Source: Streptomyces sp. R33 (GTDB taxonomy: Bacteria > Actinomycetota > Actinomycetes > Streptomycetales > Streptomycetaceae). Taken from it: a stretch of DNA of 64,000 nt. Each line of letters begins with the position of its first letter. Position 1 is the first letter of the stretch. This document shows, in pieces, positions 15,010 to 23,436 of the stretch. The notes beneath the pieces were generated by a model. The model was not told the origin of the DNA and did no database searches. It saw only the letters and a program-made list of their open reading frames with translations. Made by a program: the position numbers and the translations under genes. The stretch spans positions 1,860,001 through 1,924,000 of the forward strand of contig NZ_CP165727.1 of the NCBI RefSeq assembly GCF_041200175.1. The letters are read 5' to 3'.

Positions 15010-17283
15010 TCAGTGCTCCTTCACCAGTCGGGCGTACGCGCCCTGCGCGGCGATCAGGTGCTCGTGCCGGCCGCGTTCCACGACCGTGCCCCGGTCGAGC
15101 ACGACGATCTCGTCGCTGTCGCGCACGGTGCTCAGCCGGTGGGCGATCACCACGCAGGCGCAGCCGCGGCGCCGCAGGTTGTCGATGACGATCTGCTCGG
15201 TCGCCGCGTCCAGGGCGCTGGTCACCTCGTCCAGGATCATGACGCTGGGACGGCGCACCAGGGCGCGGGCGATCTCCAGGCGCTGGCGCTGGCCGCCGGA
15301 GAAGTTGCGGCCGTCTTGCTCGACGCGGCTGTGGATGCCGCCGGCGCGGCGCGCCACCACGTCGTACACGGCGGCGTCCTGGAGCGCGGCGATGACGGCC
15401 TCGTCCGGGATGGAGGGGTCCCACAGCGCGACGTTGTCGCGGACGGTCCCCTCGAAGAGGAAGACGTCCTGGTCCACGAAGGACACGGAGGCGGCCAGCG
15501 CGCCGCGCGGGATGTCCTCCAGCCGCATCCCGTCGATGCGGATGGCGCCCGCCCAGGGGGTGTACAGGCCGGAAATCAGCCGGGAGACGGTGGATTTGCC
15601 GCTGCCGGAGCCGCCGACGAGCGCGACCTGCTGCCCGGGGCCGACCGCGAGCGAGACGTCCTTCAGCAGGGGTGCGTCCAGCGGGCTGTAGCCGAAGGTG
15701 ATGCCGTCCAGCTCCACGTGCCCCTTGAGCCGGCGCGTACCGGCGGCGGCTTCGCCCCGCGCGTGCCGGAGGTAGAGCGGGTCGACGGGGAAGTTCTCGA
15801 CGTCCTTCAGGCGGGCGACGTCGGCGGCGAAGTCCTGGATCCGGCCGGCCACGCCGCCCAGGCGGGTGATCGGCGCGGTGAAGCTGGTCACGAGGGCCTG
15901 GAAGGCGACGAGCAGGCCGACCGAGAGGTGCCCCTCCACCGCCCGCAGGCCGCCGATCATCAGGATCAGCGCGCTGTTGAGCGCGGCCAGCGTCGGCGCG
16001 ACGACGGCCAGCCAGGCGCTGGGGACGCCGAGCCGCTGCTGCACGTCGAGGGTGACCGCGTGCTGGCCGGCCCAGCGGCGGAAGAAGCCGTTCTCCCCGC
16101 CGGTGGCCTTCATCGTCTCGATGAGCTGGAGGCCGCTGTAGGAGGTGTTGGTGAGCCGGGCGCTCTCGGCGCGCAGCTTCTGCGTGCCGGTGGCCCGTAC
16201 CCGCATCACGATCCGCACGGCCGCGATGTTGAGCAGCGCGATGAGCACTCCGATGCCGGTGAGCTGCGGATCGTACGTCCACAGCAACACCGCGTAGAGC
16301 ACGACCACCACGGCGTCGACGCCCGCGGCGGCGAGGTCCCGGGCGAGGGTCTCGGCGACGGTGTCGTTGGACTGGAGGCGCTGGACCAGGTCGGCCGGGT
16401 TGCGCTGGCTGAAGAAGCTGACGGGGAGCCGGAGCAGGTGGCGCAGGAAGCGGGCGCTGCCGAGCGTCGAGGAGATGATGCGGCCGCGCAGCAGGTTGGC
16501 CTGCTGCACGAAGGTGAGCACGGCCGTGAGCACCAGGGCCGCCGCCATCGAGGCGAACAGCACGCCCAGCAGGGACGTCTGCTCGCCGATGAGGAACATG
16601 TCGATGTACGTACGGCTCAGCGCGGGCACCGTCGCACCGACGGCCACCAGCAGGAGGCTGGAGACCACGGCGGCGAGCATCGTGCCCGACATGCCGCGCA
16701 GACGGGCCGGCATCGCGCTCATGACGCCTTGCTTGCGGCCGGTGCGGCGGAAGCCCGGGCCGGGCTCGAAGACGAGCGCGATGCCGGTGAAGCCGGTGTC
16801 GAATTCCTCCATGGGGACGAACCGGCGGCCCTTGCCCGGGTCGTTGATGTACACGCCGCGGCGGCCGAGGCGGCGGGCCATGCCCTCGTAGACGACGTAG
16901 TGGTTGAACTCCCAGAAGAGGATGGCCGGCGGGTTCACCCCGGCGAGCGCGGCCAGGTCCATCTGCATGCCCTTGGCCGTCAGCCCGTAACCGCGGGCGG
17001 CTTTGAGGAGGTTGCCGGCGCGGGAGCCGTCCCGGGACACCCCGCAGGCGATGCGCAGCTCCTCCAGGGGCACGAAGCGGCCGAAGTGACCGAGCACCAT
17101 GGCCAGCGCGGCGGCGCCGCACTCCACCGCCTCCATCTGCAGCACGGTGGGCGTGCGTACGGTACGGGGCGTGCGGCCCTTGGGGACGGCCGGCCGGCGG
17201 CGCCGCCGGCCGCCCGCCGGGACCCGGGTGGCCGGGGGCCGGGAGCGGGGCCGGTTCGGGGAGGTGTGCTGCGGCACGGTCAC
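15010..17283 (-). CDS. NHLM-type ABC exporter with C39 leader peptidase
   Basis: A 757-aa protein starting at a GTG that overlaps the adaptor stop (GTGA). Residues about 45-170 form a C39 cysteine peptidase: Cys55 in QMEAVECGAAAL, the His in FNHYVVYEG (about 131) and the Asp in YINDPGKG. Such domains cut double-glycine leaders during export. A six-helix membrane region follows, then Walker A GGSGSGKST, signature FSGGQRQRLEIARAL and Walker B VMILDEVTSALD. All catalytic motifs are intact. The substrate is most probably the GG-leader peptide upstream. The first 40 residues are basic and Pro-rich. Confidence 0.92.
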   Translation of the reverse strand: MTVPQHTSPNRPRSRPPATRVPAGGRRRRRPAVPKGRTPRTVRTPTVLQMEAVECGAAALAMVLGHFGRFVPLEELRIACGVSRDGSRAGNLLKAARGYGLTAKGMQMDLAALAGVNPPAILFWEFNHYVVYEGMARRLGRRGVYINDPGKGRRFVPMEEFDTGFTGIALVFEPGPGFRRTGRKQGVMSAMPARLRGMSGTMLAAVVSSLLLVAVGATVPALSRTYIDMFLIGEQTSLLGVLFASMAAALVLTAVLTFVQQANLLRGRIISSTLGSARFLRHLLRLPVSFFSQRNPADLVQRLQSNDTVAETLARDLAAAGVDAVVVVLYAVLLWTYDPQLTGIGVLIALLNIAAVRIVMRVRATGTQKLRAESARLTNTSYSGLQLIETMKATGGENGFFRRWAGQHAVTLDVQQRLGVPSAWLAVVAPTLAALNSALILMIGGLRAVEGHLSVGLLVAFQALVTSFTAPITRLGGVAGRIQDFAADVARLKDVENFPVDPLYLRHARGEAAAGTRRLKGHVELDGITFGYSPLDAPLLKDVSLAVGPGQQVALVGGSGSGKSTVSRLISGLYTPWAGAIRIDGMRLEDIPRGALAASVSFVDQDVFLFEGTVRDNVALWDPSIPDEAVIAALQDAAVYDVVARRAGGIHSRVEQDGRNFSGGQRQRLEIARALVRRPSVMILDEVTSALDAATEQIVIDNLRRRGCACVVIAHRLSTVRDSDEIVVLDRGTVVERGRHEHLIAAQGAYARLVKEH

Positions 17284-18086
17284 GGGAGCAGCCAATCGAC
17301 GGGGCGCTGTGCGGCGAGGTGGACGGCTCCGGTGACCGGTGTCGTGGAGTCGACGGGGTACGGGGGCCCGCCCGCGGAGGACCACCGGTAGCCGGAGGTG
17401 GTCGCGGACGAGCGTTCGAGCTGCACGAGCAAGGCGACGGGGTTGCCCTGGCCGGCGAACTGGGCGGCGAGGCGGGGATCGCCGAGGAAGCCGGCGATCT
17501 GCGCCTGCGTCTGGGGCGCGCGGCCGACTTCCTTGACGCGGCCGCGCAGCACGCCGAACTGCTGCTGGGGGGCGGACTGGACGGTCAGGTCGACCGGGGC
17601 GCCCACGCGGATCTCCGCTCCGCTGCCACCGGTCAGGTAGAGCACGGCCACCAGCGGGTCGTCCGCGCTCTTGACGCGTTCCACGGTCGCGACGTCCGCG
17701 CCCGTCGTGACGACCGAGCCGGTCTTGGCGACCAGGGTCGTCACCCGCCCTCCGGCGACCACGCGTACGGTCCGCTCCCCCTGGTCCGTGGTGAGCTGGA
17801 GCAGCGGCGCGCCGGGGGACAGCAACTGGCCTTCTTGGGCGAGCACATGGGTGACCTGTCCGGCGAACGGACTCTGCAGCAGATAACTGCCCTCGGCATG
17901 CGTGAGGATGCCGGGTGCGCTCAGCTTGGAGGAGACCGATCCGGTCAATGCCCAGAATGCCGCGGCAGCCATGACGACGACGGTGACGGCGAGAACGAGT
18001 CGGCCCTGCGGGCGGGCGAAACGTACGGGCAGATCGAGTTCTTCGGGCGATTGCAGCTTGGAGAGCGCCTTTTGACGGAACTGCAC
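17280..18086 (-). CDS. HlyD-like adaptor of the NHLM peptide-export system
   Basis: A 268-aa protein with one transmembrane segment (about residues 29-48, LVLAVTVVVMAAAAFWALTG) and a biotinyl-lipoyl-like barrel (SPFAGQVTHVLAQEGQLLSP), the plan of HlyD or membrane-fusion proteins that accompany NHLM exporters. GTG start at 18086 with GCGAGGGA upstream. It is the first gene of the three-gene export block, separated from the peptide gene by a hairpin terminator. In a Gram-positive host it probably acts as an extracellular chaperone or adaptor rather than reaching an outer membrane. Confidence 0.85.
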   Translation of the reverse strand: MQFRQKALSKLQSPEELDLPVRFARPQGRLVLAVTVVVMAAAAFWALTGSVSSKLSAPGILTHAEGSYLLQSPFAGQVTHVLAQEGQLLSPGAPLLQLTTDQGERTVRVVAGGRVTTLVAKTGSVVTTGADVATVERVKSADDPLVAVLYLTGGSGAEIRVGAPVDLTVQSAPQQQFGVLRGRVKEVGRAPQTQAQIAGFLGDPRLAAQFAGQGNPVALLVQLERSSATTSGYRWSSAGGPPYPVDSTTPVTGAVHLAAQRPVDWLLP

Positions 18087-18099
18087 GACCTATCCCTCG

Positions 18100-18160
18100 C
18101 CTGCGTTGCGCATTCTGTGTTCTGTGTCCTGCGTTTGCGTTCTGCGTTTTCCAACGGGCA
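18100..18160 (-). repeat. Degenerate ACGCAG/ACACAG repeat tract
   Basis: On the minus strand this spacer reads as back-to-back 5-7-nt units: ACGCAGA, ACGCAAACGCAGG, ACACAGA, ACACAGA, then ATGCGCA and ACGCAGG. It lies between the peptide-gene terminator and the ribosome site of the adaptor gene. Possibly a leader element or simple slippage. Confidence 0.5.
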
Positions 18161-18163
18161 CCC

Positions 18164-18197
18164 GTGAACCCCGGAACGATGACGTCCCGGGGTTCAC
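18164..18197 (-). terminator. Intra-operon hairpin after the peptide gene
   Basis: A perfect 11-bp stem, GTGAACCCCGG (18164-18174) and CCGGGGTTCAC (18187-18197), with a 12-nt loop. It lies 22 bp beyond the stop of the GG-leader peptide gene and before the exporter genes. A partial terminator here would give abundant precursor mRNA and less exporter mRNA, a common layout in bacteriocin operons (inference). Confidence 0.75.
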
Positions 18198-18219
18198 GCG
18201 CACTTCCGGCCGGCTCGGC

Positions 18220-18438
18220 TCAGAGGCCGGCGACACCGGCGCGAACGCCGACGATGCCCTCGACCTGGCCGGGCAGGGCCAGCGCGCCGTGGACCGTGTC
18301 CAGCGAGGTCACGGTGTTCACGACGTGGAAGACGTCGCCGGTGACGGCGCCGAGGAGGCCACCGGAAATGCTGACACCGCCGGAAACCGCGTCCAGTTCG
18401 TCGTCGGCGATCTCACGGGTCTCGATGTCGTTACGCAT
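18220..18438 (-). CDS. Double-glycine leader peptide precursor, cysteine-free
   Basis: A 72-aa peptide. The leader MRNDIETREIADDELDAVSGG ends in the ELxxVxGG motif recognised by C39 peptidases. Cleavage after GG would release about 51 residues starting VSISGGLLGAVTGD. The mature part is Gly/Val/Leu-rich, has no Cys and few charges, so lanthionine or disulfide formation is impossible. No modification enzyme is adjacent, which suggests an unmodified secreted peptide of class II bacteriocin or signal type. GAAGGG precedes the ATG. It is the first gene of the cassette. A bioactivity claim would be inference. Confidence 0.85.
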   Translation of the reverse strand: MRNDIETREIADDELDAVSGGVSISGGLLGAVTGDVFHVVNTVTSLDTVHGALALPGQVEGIVGVRAGVAGL

Positions 18439-18870
18439 GATGTGCGCACCCTTCAGTTGTCTGAATTTTTCTCAAATGGCGTGGGCGGTCTGCGACAAGG
18501 CGGTCCGACCACTCCCGAACTTCACTTCGGTGGGCAGATGTAAGCACGCGAACGGGTCACCCGGCCAACCGCGTTGACGCCCCGTCTCGCGTCAGGTGAC
18601 CGTTCACTCGGCGGGCTTTCCGATTGATTCGACGGATCGTCACGGGTTCTCCACAAGATCGAGTAACAAAACGAAACGCCCCCTCACCCCCACACCCCGA
18701 ACCCACCCAAACCATCACCGTTCGCGGAGGCCGCGCCCCCCGCATCGGGTGGGGATGTAACGGGAGCCACCCCCTCCACTTTCACCGCGTGAAGATTTGC
18801 GGGAGCGCCACTGGGTGACGTCCCGACCACGTTCCGTGCCGATCGGCGCCCTCACGGCTATGGTCGGCCC
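18439..18870. other. 432-bp gene-free region upstream of the peptide cassette
   Basis: Holds the promoters for the minus-strand peptide gene and the plus-strand acylphosphatase. GC is lower between 18600 and 18720 (AACAAAACGAAACG), and a C-rich run follows. Short open frames here lack ribosome sites and coding bias. No confident promoter hexamers or operator seen. Confidence 0.5.
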
Positions 18871-19146
18871 ATGGAACGAGTGCGCAGCCGAGTGATCGTC
18901 CACGGCGTGGTGCAGGGCGTCTTCTTCCGCGACACCTGCCGCCGCACCGCCCTCGGCCTCGGGGTCGCCGGCTGGGTGCGCAACCTCCCCGACGGGACCG
19001 TCGAGGCGGTGTTCGAGGGCCCCGAGGCCGCCGTCGCCCGCATGCTCGAGTGGGCCCACCGAGGCCCGAACGGCGCCGACGTGACCCGCGTCCAGCGCCA
19101 CGAGGAACAGCCCGAGGCCCTGGAAGGCTTCGAGATCCGCGCCTGA
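18871..19146 (+). CDS. acyP: Acylphosphatase
   Basis: A 91-aa enzyme that hydrolyses acyl phosphates. Both signatures are present: the loop GVVQGVFFRD (residues about 13-22, catalytic Arg) and GWVRNLPDGTVEAVFEGP with the catalytic Asn. Full family length. Monocistronic, converging on the acyltransferase gene with a hairpin between. Confidence 0.95.
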   Translation: MERVRSRVIVHGVVQGVFFRDTCRRTALGLGVAGWVRNLPDGTVEAVFEGPEAAVARMLEWAHRGPNGADVTRVQRHEEQPEALEGFEIRA

Positions 19147-19169
19147 CCCCGCGCACCGGGAACACGAAG

Positions 19170-19201
19170 AGGCCGTCCTCCCGGGAATCGGAGAACGGCC
19201 T
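19170..19201. terminator. Bidirectional terminator, AGGCCGT family
   Basis: AGGCCGT (19170-19176) and ACGGCCT (19195-19201) enclose an inner CCTCC...GGAG stem. It lies between the convergent acylphosphatase and acyltransferase genes. The outer arms and several inner bases match the terminator after tRNA-Pro at 34929-34960. Confidence 0.8.
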
Positions 19202-19235
19202 CCGCGGACTCCTCGTGCCGCGGGCGCAGCCCGCG

Positions 19236-20504
19236 TCAGTCGGCGGCGCGGCGCCTGCCCCGTTGACGGCGCGGGTACGGCAAGAGCCGCGGCGAGCGTT
19301 TGGCGGCCACGTCCTCGACCCAGCCGAAGGTCAGCACCAGCAGGCCGACCAGCGGGATCGCCACCAGCAGCGTGAACCACTGGCTGGCCAGCAGCCACTG
19401 GAGGTTCCTGTAGACGAAGGGGACGCCCCAGAGCGGGTCGATCAGCGGGACGGCGACCACCAGCGCGACCTGGTGCCAGAGGTAGACGCTGACAGCGCGT
19501 GCGTTGAGCAGGCTGACCAGGCCGTTCCAGCGTTCCAGCGGCCTGGGCCACTGCTTCCAGGACGGGCTGACGTGGAGCAGGATGGCAACGAAGCCGAGAG
19601 ACCACAGGGCCTGGGCGATCGGCCAGGCCTCGATGTCGGTCGGTTCGGTCGGATCGACCGGCCGGCTCTGCAGGTACCAGAATCCGGCCACCATGATCAG
19701 CGGCGCGATGGACGGCACCACGTACTGAGGGATCTTCTTGAGGAGCCCCTCCTGGTGGGCCATGCCGAGGATCCAGCAGGAGCCGAACATGGTGAAGTCG
19801 TTGGCGGTCTCCCAGACCCGGCCGTAGAGGAAGTCCTGGTCGACGAAGAACGTGTTCATGACGATCACCACCGCCAGCGGCGTGAACAGCGTCACCACCG
19901 GGAACTTGCGCAGGGCCCAGAGCATCAGCGGCGAGAACAGGACGTACCACAGGTACGCCCGGAGGTACCAGAGCGGGACGATGACCTGCGCGGCCCAGGT
20001 CTGTTCCACGTGGTGCTGGAGACCGGAGAAACCGGCGAGCTCCTCCCCGTACGGCGGGGTGCTCAGCGGCAGGATCCAGAACGCCAGCTTGCTCCACCAC
20101 CAGTTGGGGTGGCCCTCGGAGTCGGGGCCCCAGCCGTCGACTATCTGGAGGGTGATCATGATCGCGCCGAACAGCCACATCGGCGGCAGCAGGCGGCGCA
20201 GTCGCCCGCGGATCACTCCGAGGGCGGGACGGCTGAGCGAGCGGGTCATCAGCGCGCCGGCCAGCGCGAACATCACGCCCATCGACGGGAAGACGAGGGG
20301 CAGCCAGAACCAGCCGAAGTTGTGGTAGAACACCACGCGGACCAGCGCCAGCGCGCGCAGCAGGTCGAAATAGCGGTCCCGGCCGCCCTTGCGCTCGGAC
20401 GGTGCCTCCGGCTCCGGCTCCTGCTGCGGCTCCTGTCGCAGAACGGCGGGGACTCTCAACTGGACGGTGTCGTAGGAGCGCCCGGACTCGACGGATGCGG
20501 TCAT
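19236..20504 (-). CDS. matA: Membrane acyltransferase (family 3), MatA-like
   Basis: A 422-aa multispanning protein with a cytosolic N-terminus and about ten helices. DRYFDLLRALALVRVVFYHN carries the conserved Arg and His of acyltransferase-3 proteins, which acylate exported glycans. The ATG at 20504 lies 2 bp after the stop of the GT2/deacetylase gene, so the two are an operon. Streptomyces matAB pairs an acyltransferase-like protein with a bifunctional GT/deacetylase and is needed for poly-N-acetylglucosamine and pellet formation. The pairing here fits, but the name rests on remembered architecture. Confidence 0.78.
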   Translation of the reverse strand: MTASVESGRSYDTVQLRVPAVLRQEPQQEPEPEAPSERKGGRDRYFDLLRALALVRVVFYHNFGWFWLPLVFPSMGVMFALAGALMTRSLSRPALGVIRGRLRRLLPPMWLFGAIMITLQIVDGWGPDSEGHPNWWWSKLAFWILPLSTPPYGEELAGFSGLQHHVEQTWAAQVIVPLWYLRAYLWYVLFSPLMLWALRKFPVVTLFTPLAVVIVMNTFFVDQDFLYGRVWETANDFTMFGSCWILGMAHQEGLLKKIPQYVVPSIAPLIMVAGFWYLQSRPVDPTEPTDIEAWPIAQALWSLGFVAILLHVSPSWKQWPRPLERWNGLVSLLNARAVSVYLWHQVALVVAVPLIDPLWGVPFVYRNLQWLLASQWFTLLVAIPLVGLLVLTFGWVEDVAAKRSPRLLPYPRRQRGRRRAAD

Positions 20505-20506
20505 GG

Positions 20507-22660
20507 TCAGGCCTCCACGGGTGCAGAGGCGACCTCGCCGGTGCGCCGCAGCTTCTGCCAGCGCAGTCGGCCACCGGTCATCGCCGTGATCGCGGACTGC
20601 AGCAGGACGACGTACATCAGCTGCCGGTAGACCAGCTGCTGGATCGGCAGGCTGATCAGGTGCCAGGGCTTCTCGTGGTCGAGCCGGAAGGCGTACCAGG
20701 ACAGTGCGGCCTGGAGCAGGATGAAGCCGCCCCAGCTGGTGAGGGTGATCGGGGCGTCCCCGAACAGCACGCCGTACAGCAGGAACAGGTCGACCAGCGG
20801 CGCCAGCAGCGGGGCGATCACGCCGAACAGCACGACGAGCGGAAGCCCGAGCCGGCCGAAGCGCCCGGCCGGGCCGCGGGAGGTCACCGCGCCGCGGTGC
20901 TTCCACATCGCCTGCATGCTGCCGTAGCTCCAGCGGTACCGCTGGGACCAGAGCTGCTGGAGGCTGGCGGGAGCCTCGGTCCAGGCACGGGCGCGCTCGG
21001 CGTAGACGATCCGCCAGCCGTCGCACAGCACCGCGATGGTGATGTCGGTGTCCTCGGCGAGGGTGTCGTCGCTCATGCCGCCGACCCCGTGCAGGGCCTC
21101 CCTGCGGAAGGCGCCGACCGCGCCGGGGATGGTCGGGATGACGCCCAGCATGTCGTACATCCGGCGGTCCAGGTTGTGGCCGAGGACGTACTCGATGTGC
21201 TGCCAGGCACCGATCAGGCTGTCGCGGTTGCCGACCTTGGCGTTGCCCGCCACGGCGCCGATCCCCGGGTCGCCGAAGGGCTGGACCAGCTCGCGCACGG
21301 TGGACGGCTCGAAGACGGTGTCGCCGTCCATCATCACGATGATGTCGTGCGAGGCGGCCGCGATGCCGGTGTTGAGGGCGCTGGACTTGCCGCCGTTGAC
21401 CTGGCGGATCAGCCGGACGAACGGCAGGTCCATCTCCTCGACGATGTCCGCGGTGCCGTCCGTGGAGCCGTCGTCGATGACGATCACCTCGATCGGGTGG
21501 TCACTGGCGGCCAGCGAGTTGAGGGTGTTGGCTATGCACTCGCGCTCGTTGTAGGCCGGGACCAGTACGGTGACCGGCTCGGTCACGGGCGGCCCCCAGG
21601 CGTCCCGCCGCTTGGAGCGGCGGGCATGGATCGGTGCGAGAACGAGCATCAGTGCGAACCGGCCGAAGTTGAGGAAGCCGACGAGGGCCAGCAGCCAGAC
21701 CAGCACCGGCAGGGTGAGCACGGCGACCTGGGTGGCCCAGATGAATCCCTTGCCCGCCCACAGCTGGAACCCGTGCACCGGCACGGTGGCGCGGGAGGCG
21801 CCGAGTGCGTCGGAGATGGTGGTGAAGCGGTAGCCCTGGGCCTGCAGCCTGTCGATGATCTGCCCGAGGGCGGTGATGGTCTGGGTGCGGTCGCCACCCG
21901 CGTCGTGCAGCAGGATCAGCGTGCCCGCACCGGGCTTGGGCGGCATCGCCGCCTTGACGATCGCCTCGACGCCGGGACGCTTCCAGTCGTCGGTGTCGCG
22001 GTCGATGAACGCGGTGAGGTAGCCGCGCGCGCCCACGTACTTGATCACCGGGTAGTTCCAGTCGTCCATCGCGGAGGCGTCGGAGGAGTACGGCGGCCGG
22101 AACAGCGCGCTGTGGACGCCCGCGACGCCGGCCAGCGCCAGCTGCGTCTGCGCCAGCTCCCAGCTGATCCGGGCGTGGGACTGGTACACCAGATCGGGGT
22201 GGGTGAAGGTGTGCACGCCGAGTTCATGGCCGCCCGCGACGATCTGCCGGATCAGCTCCGGGTTGCGCGTGGTCATGGCGCCGGTCACGAAGAAGTCCGC
22301 ACGGACGTTGCGGGCGGCGAGCACCTCCAGGATCTTCGGAGTCCACTCCGGCGAGGGGCCGTCGTCGAAGCTCAGGACCGCGGTGCGGTCGGGGATGTGA
22401 TGGCTCACGGGTTGCGCGTTCTTGGTGCCCCGCGCGTCGATGATCGGACCACCCTTGAGCAGGTTGCCCGGCACGGTCGTCTTGTCGACCGAGATCGCGA
22501 TCCGGGAGTCGTGGAACGCTTCGTTGGTGGCGAGGCCGCGCAGGACGAGGAGCGCGAGCAGGCAGGCCAGCAGGGACAGCGGCATGAAGAAGCGCAGCGG
22601 CGGCGCGGCCAGTCGGCGCGGCCTCAGCAGGGACTGCCGGCGGCGCTGGTGGCGGGACAA
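20507..22660 (-). CDS. matB: Bifunctional polysaccharide deacetylase / GT2 synthase, MatB-like
   Basis: About 717 residues. An N-terminal membrane helix leads to an extracellular NodB-type deacetylase: SFDDGPSP (motif 1, metal Asp), HTFTHPDL (motif 2 His pair) and RPPYSSD (motif 3). After further helices comes a cytosolic processive GT2 domain with IDDGSTDGT, MDGDTVF, AEDTD and QRYRW. This is the expected layout for making and partly deacetylating poly-beta-1,6-N-acetylglucosamine in Streptomyces. The frame is open to an ATG at 22732. I prefer the TTG at 22660 because AGGAGCG precedes it and it avoids overlap with the upstream gene. Confidence 0.85.
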   Translation of the reverse strand: MSRHQRRRQSLLRPRRLAAPPLRFFMPLSLLACLLALLVLRGLATNEAFHDSRIAISVDKTTVPGNLLKGGPIIDARGTKNAQPVSHHIPDRTAVLSFDDGPSPEWTPKILEVLAARNVRADFFVTGAMTTRNPELIRQIVAGGHELGVHTFTHPDLVYQSHARISWELAQTQLALAGVAGVHSALFRPPYSSDASAMDDWNYPVIKYVGARGYLTAFIDRDTDDWKRPGVEAIVKAAMPPKPGAGTLILLHDAGGDRTQTITALGQIIDRLQAQGYRFTTISDALGASRATVPVHGFQLWAGKGFIWATQVAVLTLPVLVWLLALVGFLNFGRFALMLVLAPIHARRSKRRDAWGPPVTEPVTVLVPAYNERECIANTLNSLAASDHPIEVIVIDDGSTDGTADIVEEMDLPFVRLIRQVNGGKSSALNTGIAAASHDIIVMMDGDTVFEPSTVRELVQPFGDPGIGAVAGNAKVGNRDSLIGAWQHIEYVLGHNLDRRMYDMLGVIPTIPGAVGAFRREALHGVGGMSDDTLAEDTDITIAVLCDGWRIVYAERARAWTEAPASLQQLWSQRYRWSYGSMQAMWKHRGAVTSRGPAGRFGRLGLPLVVLFGVIAPLLAPLVDLFLLYGVLFGDAPITLTSWGGFILLQAALSWYAFRLDHEKPWHLISLPIQQLVYRQLMYVVLLQSAITAMTGGRLRWQKLRRTGEVASAPVEA

Positions 22661-22691
22661 TGACGCTCCTGGAGATGGGTGGTGCGGACGA

Positions 22692-23159
22692 TCAGGGGTG
22701 CTTGGCCGGCTGGCCCGAAGCCTTTGCCCCACGCGGCGTGTTGGTCATGGGCTTCGATGGGGACGGCGTGGAGGTGCGGCCCGATGTGGCGGCCGGGGTC
22801 TTCGTCCGGGGTGTCGCAGACCGCGTGGCCGTCCGGGGGGAGGACGACGCGGACGACGGAGTGGGCGACTGCGACGGCACGGGTGAGGGCGACGGGGCGG
22901 GCGGCCGCGACGGCTGCGCGGGTATGCCCATCGCCGGGGCGTCCGCCTGCACACCGATCAGACTGCTGCCCATGGCGACCGCCAGGACCGCGCCGATCAC
23001 GGAGACCGGCCAGCCGAAGCCCCGCAGCAAACGGCCGCGCAGACCCGACTGGTCGACGAACACCGGTGCGGGAGCGGGCTCCTCAAAGCTCGACTCGAAC
23101 ATTTCGGGCTGTGCCTGGTGCGCCGATCCGCGTTCGATGGAAGTGATGACTGGGCGCAC
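22692..23159 (-). CDS. Proline/serine-rich single-pass membrane protein of the mat locus
   Basis: A 155-aa protein with a cytosolic N-terminus, one transmembrane helix (about residues 52-72, PVSVIGAVLAVAMGSSLIGV) and an extracellular tail rich in Pro, Ser, Thr and Arg (PSPSPVPSQSPTPSSASSSP). Not recognised as a known family. It sits immediately upstream of the MatB-like gene in the same direction and may start the operon. It could be a wall-spanning stalk or assembly partner of the synthase (inference). Confidence 0.6.
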   Translation of the reverse strand: MRPVITSIERGSAHQAQPEMFESSFEEPAPAPVFVDQSGLRGRLLRGFGWPVSVIGAVLAVAMGSSLIGVQADAPAMGIPAQPSRPPAPSPSPVPSQSPTPSSASSSPRTATRSATPRTKTPAATSGRTSTPSPSKPMTNTPRGAKASGQPAKHP

Positions 23160-23436
23160 CTTGCGAAGCCTTTCAGTGCAGGGTACGTAGACCGCGGGAT
23201 GGCAGGGCGAACGCTAGTGCACCGGCGCGAATCGACTTGGGCTCGATATATGCATTTGGCGCGATCTGCCCAGGCACCGTGATCGGATCGAAATGACAAT
23301 TGGCAGTACCCGCCGGTAGTCCTGTCCGCGTCTGCCGACTATTGATGACCTTAGGATGGCCCCCTGATCCGATCAGCAATTGATCTTTGCGCAAAGGGCG
23401 TGTCCGGGTACCGCCTCTACGCCCCAAGGAGCCCGT
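23160..23436. promoter_or_regulatory. Divergent promoter region, mat operon / GH16-like lipoprotein
   Basis: A 277-bp spacer, distinctly more AT-rich (TATATGCATTTGG, TGACAATTGGC, ATTGATGACC) than its surroundings, between divergent genes. AAGGAG at 23425-23430 is the ribosome site for the lipoprotein. The hexamer assignments are not certain. Confidence 0.45.

Noticed and set aside
18557..18745. A second small peptide gene upstream of the GG-leader peptide
   Set aside because: No ribosome site, no GG leader and no coding bias in the 62-codon frame.
22661..22732. Upstream ATG start for the MatB-like protein
   Set aside because: It would overlap the preceding gene by 41 bp, lacks a ribosome site and encodes a Pro/Arg-rich stretch; the TTG at 22660 has AGGAGCG.
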